From Geobacter sp. UBA5735 (GTDB taxonomy: Bacteria > Desulfobacterota > Desulfuromonadia > Geobacterales > Geobacteraceae): a stretch of 64,000 nt of DNA. The stretch lies in NCBI GenBank assembly GCA_002419385.1, contig DIFZ01000052.1, positions 124,001 to 188,000 on the forward strand, in the 5' to 3' direction. The notes under the pieces were generated by a model, which saw only the letters and a list, made by a program, of their open reading frames with translations, searched no databases and was not told where the DNA came from. Positions 17,981 through 25,485 of this stretch are shown here, piece after piece; the first letter of the stretch is position 1; every line of letters begins with the position of its first letter. The position numbers were made by a program, and so were the translations under genes.

Positions 17981-18130
17981 TTCCGTCTATAGAAAATGTC
18001 TATAGCGCAGTATCAAAGTTAGCTAAATAGCTGTGATAACTCGAAATTTCTATAAACAAAAAGGCGGCAAAAAAAGATGGATGTTGCGTATTCCGTTTAT
18101 AGCTTCTGCACAAGAGAGGAATAATCCCGC
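17981..18130 (+). promoter_or_regulatory. hsdR upstream region with TTCCGT(C/T)TATAG repeats
   Basis: A 12-mer TTCCGTCTATAG at 17981-17992 recurs as TTCCGTTTATAG at 18091-18102. A further GTCTATAG lies at 17998-18005, and TTTCTATAAAC at 18048-18058. The only long gap inside the restriction operon lies here, so hsdR may have its own regulated promoter. The ribosome site is AGAGAGGA before ATG 18131. Confidence 0.4.
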
Positions 18131-21100
18131 ATGACGGCTGCAATGACCGAAGATACCCTGGTTCAGCAAACCACCGCCGACTATCTTCATGACGAGTTGG
18201 GCTGGGACAGTGTCTTCGCCTACAATGAGGAGACTTTTGGCCCGGAAGGGACTCTCGGCCGCCTATCAGATAAAGAAGTCATTCTGACCCGCTACCTGCG
18301 AGAGGCCCTTGTCAAGCTCAATCCCGGACTTCCTGAACCTGCCTACCGTTCCGCCGTCTCCCGCATCACCGACTACTCCTTCACCCAGTCCCTTCTGCAG
18401 ATCAACCTCGAAAAATACGATCTTCTCAAGAACGGTGTCCCTGTTGAATACCGCAATGAGCGCGGCGAAGTGGTCAAACGGCGGCTCAGGGTGTTCGAAT
18501 TCGACCGGCCGGAGGAAAACCACTTTCTCGTCGTCCGTGAACTGTGGATAAAGGGGCAACTCTATCGCCGTCGGGCCGATATCATGGGATTTGTCAACGG
18601 CATTCCGCTGCTTTTCATGGAGTTGAAGAACGTCAACAAGGAGATCCGGGCCGCCTACGAGCAGAATCTTGCCGACTATAAGGATACCGTTCCCCATTTG
18701 TTTCACCACAACGCGGTCATCGTGTTGGCCAACGGGATAGACGCCAAGATCGGTTCACTCTCCAGCCGTTATGAACATTTCCACGAATGGAAACGCCTGG
18801 AAGAGACTGCACCGGGTGTAGTGAGCATGGAGACTCTGCTCAAGGGGATCTGCGCCAAGGGCGCCTTCATGGACATGTTCGAGAACTTCATCCTGTTCGA
18901 TGACAGTTCCGGTAAAACGGTAAAGATAGTTGCCCGCAATCATCAGTTTCTCGGGGTCAACCGGGCCGTGCAGGCTGTCCGGGATCGACAGGAACGCCTG
19001 GGAAAGCTGGGTGTCTTCTGGCACACCCAGGGAAGCGGCAAGTCCTATTCCATGGCCTTCTTCACTCAGAAGGTACATCGCAAACTTACCGGGAGCTTTA
19101 CGTTCCTTATCTGTACGGACCGTGACGACCTCGATACCCAAATCTATAAGACCTTTGCCGGCTGCGGTCTGGCCGACAACGATGCAGATCCCTGCCGCGC
19201 CTCCTCGGGTGAACATCTGGCGGCCATGCTCAGGCTGAACAAGCCGTTCATCTTTTCGCTCATCCAGAAGTTCAACAAGGATGTCAATCCGGAGGAGCCG
19301 TATTCGATCCGGGACGACATCATCGTCATCTCCGATGAGGCCCACCGGACTCAGTACGGCCGGTTGGCCCTCAATCTACGTAATGCCCTCCCCAACGCCA
19401 GCTACATCGGTTTTACCGGAACCCCACTCTTCAAGGACGACGAGATTACCCGCCGGGTGTTCGGCGACTACATCTCCACCTACGACTTCCAGCGGGCGGT
19501 AGATGACAAGGCGACGGTTCCGCTCTATTACGATGCCCGCGGAGAAAAACTCCGTTTTCTAGATGAAGAAGGGAAACATCGTCTGGTTGCGACCGATACT
19601 CTCAACGAGAAAATTGCCGCCAAGCTGGAAGAGCTGGAAATCGACGATATTGACGTGGCACAGCGGCTGGAGAAAGAACTGAAGCGGGAGTACCACATCA
19701 TCACCGCCGGCAGGAGGCTGGACCAGATTGCCAAGGATTTTGTCGAGCATTACAGCACCCAGTGGGAAACCGGCAAGGCGATGCTGGTCTGTATCGATAA
19801 GGTCACCTGCGTGCGCATGTTCAAGCTGCTTGAATGGTATTGGAAGCAACGCTCCAAAGAGCTGGCGAAGGCCGTAACGAAAGCAGCCGATGAACAGGAA
19901 GAAGCCTTCCGTCACCGACAAATCCTGTGGATGAAAGAAACCCGCATGGCGGTTGTGGTGAGCGAGGAGCAAGGGGAAGTCCAGAAGTTCAAGGATTGGG
20001 ACCTCGACATCGAGCCTCACCGCAAGTTGGTGAAAGAAGGCTTTGAGACGGCCGACGGCAAACGGATTGATATGGAGAGCGCCTTCAAGTCGCCGGACCA
20101 TCCATTCCGGATCGTTATTGTCTGCGCCATGTGGCTGACCGGCTTCGATGTGCCGTGCTTGGCGACCCTCTATCTTGATAAACCTCTCAAGGCCCACACA
20201 CTGATGCAGGCGGTCGCCCGCGCCAACCGGGTGTACGAGGGGAAAAACAATGGTCTGATCGTTGATTACTGCGGCATTCTCAAGAATCTGCGCAAGGCCC
20301 TGGCCACCTTTGCCGGGCACCAGGGTGGGGGCATCATTGACGGAGGCGGTCCCCAGCCCCAGGTTGATCCGGTCAAGCCTGAAGAGGAACTGTTGGCCGA
20401 TCTTGCTGAGACGGTGGCGATGGTGCGTGGCTTTCTGACGGAGCGGGATTTCCGATTGGAAGAGATCATGAAAAATTCCGGATTTGCCCGTAACAAGGCA
20501 ATTGCTGAAGCAAAGGAAGCAGTGAATGAGAATGATGAAACCCGGAAACGCTTCGAAATCATTGCCCGGGAGGTCTTCAAAAAGTTCAAAACGTGCATCA
20601 CTGTTCAAGGGGTCAACGATTACCGGATGCAGTATGACGCCGTCAATATCATCTACAAGAGCCTTCTGGAAGATCGTGACCGCGCCGATATTTCAGCCAT
20701 AATCCGTGAGCTGCATTACATTGTCGACGGTACGATTACAACGGATACTACGCCAACGGTGAGTGAAGGTGGTCTTTTCGATATCAGCAAGATCGACTTT
20801 GACCGGCTTCGCCAGGAATTCGAGCGGTCTTCCAGAAAAAACAGTACGGTCCAGTGCCTCAAGACCGCCATCGACCAACGACTGGCGCGGATGATCCAAC
20901 AGAACCCACTGCGGACAGATTTCCACAAGCACTACCAGGAGATCATTGCAGCCTACAATTCCGAAAAAGACCGGGCAACCATCGAGCGAACATTCGAAGA
21001 GCTGATGAAGTTTGTCACGGCGCTGGATGAGGAGGAACATCGGGCGATCCGGGAGGGGCTGGATGAAGAAAGCCTTGCCATGTTCGACCTGCTCATCAAG

Positions 21101-21379
21101 CCCGAACTCTCCAAGAACGAACGAGAACAGATTAAAAGGGTGGCGAAGGATCTCCTGGAAACTTTGAAGGCAGAAAAGTTGCAAATCGAAAACTGGCCTG
21201 AGAAGGAAGCTACCCGCTCCGCAGTTCGGGTAACCATTCGGGATTTTCTCTACAATGAGGCAACAGGTCTACCTGTGTCGTTCTACTCGGACGAAGAGGT
21301 AGAGACCAAGACGGATCTGATTTATCAGCATGTGTTTATGCAGTATCGAGGGAATGGGGCGCAGGTGTATGCGAGGTGA
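18131..21379 (+). CDS. hsdR: Type I restriction endonuclease subunit HsdR
   Basis: The 1082-residue motor/nuclease subunit begins with a PD-(D/E)xK nuclease (RRADIMGFVNGIPLLFMELK, near residue 150-170). The translocase follows: Walker A HTQGSGKSYSM near residue 300, DEAH in VISDEAHRTQYG, SF2 motif III FTGTPL, and motif VI region MQAVARANR. The C-terminal helical domain binds HsdM/HsdS. With the hsdM and hsdS genes upstream it makes a complete, apparently intact type I system that cuts unmethylated foreign DNA after translocation. Confidence 0.95.
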   Translation: MTAAMTEDTLVQQTTADYLHDELGWDSVFAYNEETFGPEGTLGRLSDKEVILTRYLREALVKLNPGLPEPAYRSAVSRITDYSFTQSLLQINLEKYDLLKNGVPVEYRNERGEVVKRRLRVFEFDRPEENHFLVVRELWIKGQLYRRRADIMGFVNGIPLLFMELKNVNKEIRAAYEQNLADYKDTVPHLFHHNAVIVLANGIDAKIGSLSSRYEHFHEWKRLEETAPGVVSMETLLKGICAKGAFMDMFENFILFDDSSGKTVKIVARNHQFLGVNRAVQAVRDRQERLGKLGVFWHTQGSGKSYSMAFFTQKVHRKLTGSFTFLICTDRDDLDTQIYKTFAGCGLADNDADPCRASSGEHLAAMLRLNKPFIFSLIQKFNKDVNPEEPYSIRDDIIVISDEAHRTQYGRLALNLRNALPNASYIGFTGTPLFKDDEITRRVFGDYISTYDFQRAVDDKATVPLYYDARGEKLRFLDEEGKHRLVATDTLNEKIAAKLEELEIDDIDVAQRLEKELKREYHIITAGRRLDQIAKDFVEHYSTQWETGKAMLVCIDKVTCVRMFKLLEWYWKQRSKELAKAVTKAADEQEEAFRHRQILWMKETRMAVVVSEEQGEVQKFKDWDLDIEPHRKLVKEGFETADGKRIDMESAFKSPDHPFRIVIVCAMWLTGFDVPCLATLYLDKPLKAHTLMQAVARANRVYEGKNNGLIVDYCGILKNLRKALATFAGHQGGGIIDGGGPQPQVDPVKPEEELLADLAETVAMVRGFLTERDFRLEEIMKNSGFARNKAIAEAKEAVNENDETRKRFEIIAREVFKKFKTCITVQGVNDYRMQYDAVNIIYKSLLEDRDRADISAIIRELHYIVDGTITTDTTPTVSEGGLFDISKIDFDRLRQEFERSSRKNSTVQCLKTAIDQRLARMIQQNPLRTDFHKHYQEIIAAYNSEKDRATIERTFEELMKFVTALDEEEHRAIREGLDEESLAMFDLLIKPELSKNEREQIKRVAKDLLETLKAEKLQIENWPEKEATRSAVRVTIRDFLYNEATGLPVSFYSDEEVETKTDLIYQHVFMQYRGNGAQVYAR

Positions 21380-21442
21380 TGATGGTGGAATCTGGGGAGA
21401 GACAACTCTGAGAATGTCTTGATCTCCATGAAAAATAAACCG

Positions 21443-21490
21443 TTGACACAAAAACACCAATTGGTATATTAATATCAGCACCAATTGGTG
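21443..21490 (+). promoter_or_regulatory. Promoter with two ACCAATTGGT operators
   Basis: TTGACA (21443-21448) and TATATT (21465-21470) are 16 bp apart. Palindrome ACCAATTGGT occupies 21456-21465, inside the spacer, and again 21480-21489, the second within a 12-bp perfect palindrome CACCAATTGGTG. A degenerate third copy ACACCAATCGG overlaps the start codon at 21513. The layout fits tight autorepression by the HTH antitoxin encoded two genes downstream. Confidence 0.75.
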
Positions 21491-21512
21491 TGACCTATGT
21501 GAAGAGGTATAC

Positions 21513-21851
21513 ATGACACCAATCGGGACAAAGCTGGATGATCTTGTTCTCAAGAGAATTCAGGACGCCTATCTGACGGGGAAGATTCGAAAAACCAAAG
21601 ATTGCATGGAAGACATGGACCGCGCCAGACTGTTCGAAGCTGATGTGGAAAAGGTCATCATGGATGCCGCCACCATTGAGAAAGCAATGCCGGCAACGAG
21701 CGAGCGGGCAAGCAATCCGAACAACACCCACTATGTGATTCAGGGAACCAGCACCACCGGAGTGGCGGTCTACTGCAAGGCATGCAGCAACTACCACCCG
21801 CAGACAAATGAATTCATCTGCTGGAAGCTGACCTCGTTCACAATCAAATAG
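21513..21851 (+). CDS. Probable type II toxin (DUF4258/MqsR-like)
   Basis: This 112-residue protein has the size and pattern of DUF4258/MqsR-type toxins: a basic/acidic N-terminal helix (DRARLFEADVEKVIMDA), a central strand HYVIQGTSTTGVAVYCK and a final strand. Toxins of this group are RelE-fold mRNA interferases. The gene directly behind it encodes an MqsA-type Zn-ribbon/HTH protein, the normal partner. AAGAGG precedes the ATG. Toxicity is inferred from context only. Confidence 0.6.
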   Translation: MTPIGTKLDDLVLKRIQDAYLTGKIRKTKDCMEDMDRARLFEADVEKVIMDAATIEKAMPATSERASNPNNTHYVIQGTSTTGVAVYCKACSNYHPQTNEFICWKLTSFTIK

Positions 21852-21862
21852 AGGAAACGATC

Positions 21863-22744
21863 ATGATTTGCACAAACTGTTTTGAAGCCGAATATAATAG
21901 CGCCAAGACCGAGCTTACGGTCACCGTCAACGGTGAGAGTCATGTTCTGATTGACCTTGATTGCGAGACCTGTCCGGCCTGCGGCGAGGTGACTTTCACC
22001 CATGCCCAGAGTCTGGAGATCGACAAGAAACGGATTGCCCTGGAGTTCGGGTTGAAGCCACTCCTGACTGCTGTCCAGCTGAAGATTCTCCGACACTTCC
22101 TGGGCATGAAGCTGGACGAAATCTGCGACCTCCTGCACATCGGCAGAAACACCTACGGCCGGTGGGAACGGGGTGAAGTGGAGATTACTCCTTCAATGAA
22201 CCTGCTTGTTCATAATCTCATCGAAAAAGTCCCGGATGCATCCGTAAACGTTCTTGAAATGGCGCGGATTCCGGTTATTGAGAAGACAAATGCAGGGCTG
22301 CTTGGCAGTCACATTTCCCTCGGCGAATACATCCGGGAAGTCATCGCCGCCGCGAGGTTAGTGCCGGAAATTGTCTGCCTGTCGATCGGCATGGAGCCAG
22401 GGGAACTCGTCAGGATCGAGAACAATGACCTCCAGCCGGAAAAGATCCCCTGCGAACTCACGGCAAAGATTGCCCTGTACTTCCGAATTCCGTTCGATGC
22501 TCTTGCCAGACTACTGAATGAAACCCTCAAAGTTTTGACAATGAAGAGTGCCGTCTCGGCCGTTCATGCCCGATCCACCTGTTACGACGCCAAAGGAGCA
22601 GGTATTCAGGCGAGCAGCGTCAACAAGATTCTTGAGAAACTGGCGCAAAAGAAAGGGGCGGAGCAGGGCCAGACGCAGGTGAGCGATGATTATCTGGCCA
22701 AAGTGAAGGCTGAACTGGAGAGGCTTCAGGGTACGGAGGAGTAA
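21863..22744 (+). CDS. MqsA-family Zn-ribbon/HTH antitoxin-regulator
   Basis: The N-terminus carries two CxxC pairs (MICTNCFE and CETCPACGE), the MqsA zinc ribbon. A Xre-type helix-turn-helix follows (MKLDEICDLLHIGRNTYGRW, about residues 77-96). A second HTH-like region lies around 150-215 (SLGEYIREVIAAARL...GMEPGELVRIEN). It is longer than E. coli MqsA (131 residues), with an extra C-terminal regulatory half. It probably binds the ACCAATTGGT sites and neutralises the preceding toxin. The ImmA/IrrE protease gene begins 3 bp after its stop, suggesting that it could be a proteolysis target. Confidence 0.75.
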   Translation: MICTNCFEAEYNSAKTELTVTVNGESHVLIDLDCETCPACGEVTFTHAQSLEIDKKRIALEFGLKPLLTAVQLKILRHFLGMKLDEICDLLHIGRNTYGRWERGEVEITPSMNLLVHNLIEKVPDASVNVLEMARIPVIEKTNAGLLGSHISLGEYIREVIAAARLVPEIVCLSIGMEPGELVRIENNDLQPEKIPCELTAKIALYFRIPFDALARLLNETLKVLTMKSAVSAVHARSTCYDAKGAGIQASSVNKILEKLAQKKGAEQGQTQVSDDYLAKVKAELERLQGTEE

Positions 22745-22747
22745 GTG

Positions 22748-23263
22748 ATGATTGAAGCGAACTACAAATACGCCAGGGAGATGGCACGCAAGATCCTGAA
22801 GCAGCACAAGATCCTAGACATACCGACAAATCTACAAGTTATCTGCGAAAAACTCGGGCTGGAGTATGTAGAACTCGACGATTCGAATGAGCTTGACGGC
22901 GCGGTGCTGGAACTGGACGGAACACGAGTTGCGATGCTGAACAAGGCGAAACCGTTTGTCCGTGCTCGTTTCACCCTGGCTCACGAACTTGGACATATCT
23001 TTCTGAACCATGACAAACGTGAGTTTTATGACGCCGAGGCGGCGCGGGATTATGGGGAGGATTTGCCGGAAAACCAGAAGCCGGCGAAGGAGAAGGAGGC
23101 TGATGCGTTTGCTTCAGAGTTGTTGATTCCGATGGAGCAGTTGAAGAAGTTTCAAGGGGATTTGAAGAGTCCGGACAAGCTGGCAGGGTTCTTCCAGGTC
23201 AGTAAACCGGCGATGGCTATAGCGATTGCGAATTTTTTCAGCACCTCCAAAACCTTCAGGTAA
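22748..23263 (+). CDS. ImmA/IrrE-family metallopeptidase
   Basis: The 171-residue protein has the zinc-protease motif HELGH (in FTLAHELGHIFLNH) and the downstream acidic helix EKEADAFASELLIP typical of ImmA/IrrE. Family members cut Xre-type repressors upon DNA damage or infection and so release mobile elements or defence genes. ATG 22748 is chosen because GGAGGAG lies seven bases ahead. Its position right behind an HTH regulator fits a repressor/anti-repressor switch for this part of the island. Confidence 0.85.
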   Translation: MIEANYKYAREMARKILKQHKILDIPTNLQVICEKLGLEYVELDDSNELDGAVLELDGTRVAMLNKAKPFVRARFTLAHELGHIFLNHDKREFYDAEAARDYGEDLPENQKPAKEKEADAFASELLIPMEQLKKFQGDLKSPDKLAGFFQVSKPAMAIAIANFFSTSKTFR

Positions 23264-23347
23264 ACCCAGCAGTAAGTCGGGGAGAGAGATGTTTGTGACA
23301 TCTTCTGCTGATAGCATAACGCATACTGAAACTGCAAGGGAGGATAT

Positions 23348-24298
23348 ATGGCACTTCTGAAAAAATACACCAGATTCAGGGCGTACCAACTAGGCACGGA
23401 AGGTTCTTCCTTTTCGTATTTCGACGGAAGCCATTTTACCCTCATCGAGGCGAGACTTACCGAGAAAAGCAAAGCCTTCGTTGAGGAGGAAGTTGCGGCC
23501 TGCAGTGTCAGCCATATCGATTGTCTGCATATCACAAGCTGGGATAATGATCACTGCTCGCCTCCTGAACTGGACACGATAATCGAGATTTATCAACCAA
23601 GAACCATCGAATATCCTGGATACACCCCCCATACTGATACGGCGAAAGAGGCTCTGAAAAAGATCCTCAGCTACAAGAAAAATCGTCCGAAAACGACGTT
23701 ACGTAAGGTTGATCCTCCCTATATCAATTCCCTCAATGAGGCGGAGAAGCTCGGTTACAAAAACGTATTCTATCATCCAAAGTCTCTTTACGAAGATTCG
23801 AACAATAACTCGACTGTGAAGTTCTTTCGAACTGGCTCGTTCAACGTAGCAAGTTTAGGGGACGTAGAGGATACGAAGATAAGCGCTCGGTTGGCCAGAT
23901 CGAGCATGTTTACGCAGGAGTTGGACGTCCTCATCCTCGCTCACCACGGTGCGAACAATGGGTTTATTACAAGCAACTTTCTGAAGAGATCAAAGCCTTC
24001 AGTTGCCATAGCATCTTCGAATTATGACAATAAATACGAACACCCGAAACAAGAGATTAGAGACCTCCTCTACGAGCACGAGATTCCTCTTTTCACGACG
24101 AAAACTGGTGACATCATTATAGAATCGGTTCACCCGCATACGTATGTCTATAAGGTTTTTAACCTGATATCAAACTCGGAAAAAGTCTCAAGCGTTAATT
24201 CATTCAAATCAAAAAAGTCAAAACTCCTCTCTCACAACGCTGACAGCATAAGGAACCACTTCAACAAACATGTGCCGTTCTACAAAAAATTCAACTAG
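23348..24298 (+). CDS. MBL-fold protein, ComEC/Rec2-like (first of two)
   Basis: This 316-residue metallo-beta-lactamase-fold protein resembles the hydrolase domain of ComEC. The first metal motif is ITSWDNDHCSPPEL, where the usual HxHxDH reads S-W-D-N-D-H. A GD motif (SLGDVED) and the downstream ILAHHGANNGF follow. No signal peptide or membrane segment is seen. ComEC-type MBL domains act on DNA or nucleotides; the loss of the first His may alter metal binding. The gene has AGGGAGG five bases before ATG and begins a four-gene run ending at 29210. Base composition looks more AT-rich than the restriction genes. Confidence 0.75.
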   Translation: MALLKKYTRFRAYQLGTEGSSFSYFDGSHFTLIEARLTEKSKAFVEEEVAACSVSHIDCLHITSWDNDHCSPPELDTIIEIYQPRTIEYPGYTPHTDTAKEALKKILSYKKNRPKTTLRKVDPPYINSLNEAEKLGYKNVFYHPKSLYEDSNNNSTVKFFRTGSFNVASLGDVEDTKISARLARSSMFTQELDVLILAHHGANNGFITSNFLKRSKPSVAIASSNYDNKYEHPKQEIRDLLYEHEIPLFTTKTGDIIIESVHPHTYVYKVFNLISNSEKVSSVNSFKSKKSKLLSHNADSIRNHFNKHVPFYKKFN

Positions 24299-24345
24299 CC
24301 GGATTTACGGTAACTATTTCCAGATTTCAAGAGAGAGGAGTGACC

Positions 24346-25485
24346 ATGCATCAGATTTTATTATACCCAGTAGGCAACGGAGACAGTAGTCAGATTATTC
24401 TCGAAAACGGTAAGCGAATTCTTTTCGACTACCGGCACCTCAAAAAGGGTGAGGGAGACGACAGTCCCGAATTCGACTTGAAGGGACGCCTGAAAAAAGA
24501 GCTTGATGACGCAAAACGGGACTACTTCGATGTTGTCGGGTTTACCCATTGTGATAGCGATCACATCGAAAATAGCACCGAATTTTTTGAACTGCACTAT
24601 GCCCAAAAATACCAAGGTGACGGCAGGATAAAGATTAATGAATTGTGGGTACCGGCTGCCATGATCATAGAAACGGCAACGAACGGCCAGCAAGACAGTG
24701 AGTTTGTCATCTGGCGGCAGGAAGCCCGTTATCGCTTGAAGAAAGGCGAAGGCATCCGTGTTTTCTCGAAACCTGACAAATTGAAAGACTGGCTTGAGGG
24801 CGAAGGCTTGACGGTAGAATCGCGAAAGCACCTCATCACGGATGCAGGTTCTTTAGTGCCGGGGTTTGACCTCCAAAAAGACGGCATCGAGTTCTTCTGC
24901 CATAGCCCTTTCATTCGGCATACCGACGAAGGCGACGACCTCCGGAACCCTTGTTCTCTCATCTTCAATGTCCGGCTAAAAGCAGGAACTAATACGTACG
25001 ATTATCTGGCAGTCGGGGATACAGAATGGGAAATCATTGAGGAAATCGTCAATACTACTCGGTATCATAAGAATGATGATCGACTGGCATGGGATATCTT
25101 CAACATTCCCCACCACTGCAGTTACAAGGCACTTAGCGATGAAAAGGGTGAAAAAGAGACGGAGCCGAAACCCCTTGTCAAAGACCTGCTGCTCCAAGGG
25201 AAGACAGATGCATATATCGTCAGCTCAAGCAATCCGATAAAGGATTCGAAGGAAGCTCTGGAGCAGACGCAACCACCTCATATTCAGGCGAAAAAGTGCT
25301 ATGAACGGCATTTGAAGGAAGTTAATGGCGCAAAATTCCTTGTGACTATGGAAGAACCGAATGAGAAAACTCCCGAACCTCTGGTATTCAACATCGAAAG
25401 CAATGGGATCAAGCGTGGAGCCAAGAAACCAGTTGCAGCTCCGGCTGTGAGCATTACGTCTGCTCCGGCTCTGAGGGCAGGTTAA
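24346..25485 (+). CDS. MBL-fold protein with flexible LRAG C-terminal tail
   Basis: Motifs: FTHCDSDHIENS (H-C-D-S-D-H), VGDTEWE and IPHHCSYKAL, as in ComEC-like MBL proteins. The folded part is followed by an Ala/Pro-rich tail of about 20 residues (KKPVAAPAVSITSAPALRAG) that ends in Gly. The stop codon directly abuts the ATG of the E2-E1-JAB gene, so the products are probably made together. In type II CBASS the Cap2 E1-E2 enzyme joins the C-terminal residue of the CD-NTase to targets. A disordered Gly-ending tail beside an E2-E1-JAB gene invites the same idea here (inference). ATG 24346, seven bases after GGAG, is preferred to GTG 24340. Confidence 0.75.
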   Translation: MHQILLYPVGNGDSSQIILENGKRILFDYRHLKKGEGDDSPEFDLKGRLKKELDDAKRDYFDVVGFTHCDSDHIENSTEFFELHYAQKYQGDGRIKINELWVPAAMIIETATNGQQDSEFVIWRQEARYRLKKGEGIRVFSKPDKLKDWLEGEGLTVESRKHLITDAGSLVPGFDLQKDGIEFFCHSPFIRHTDEGDDLRNPCSLIFNVRLKAGTNTYDYLAVGDTEWEIIEEIVNTTRYHKNDDRLAWDIFNIPHHCSYKALSDEKGEKETEPKPLVKDLLLQGKTDAYIVSSSNPIKDSKEALEQTQPPHIQAKKCYERHLKEVNGAKFLVTMEEPNEKTPEPLVFNIESNGIKRGAKKPVAAPAVSITSAPALRAG

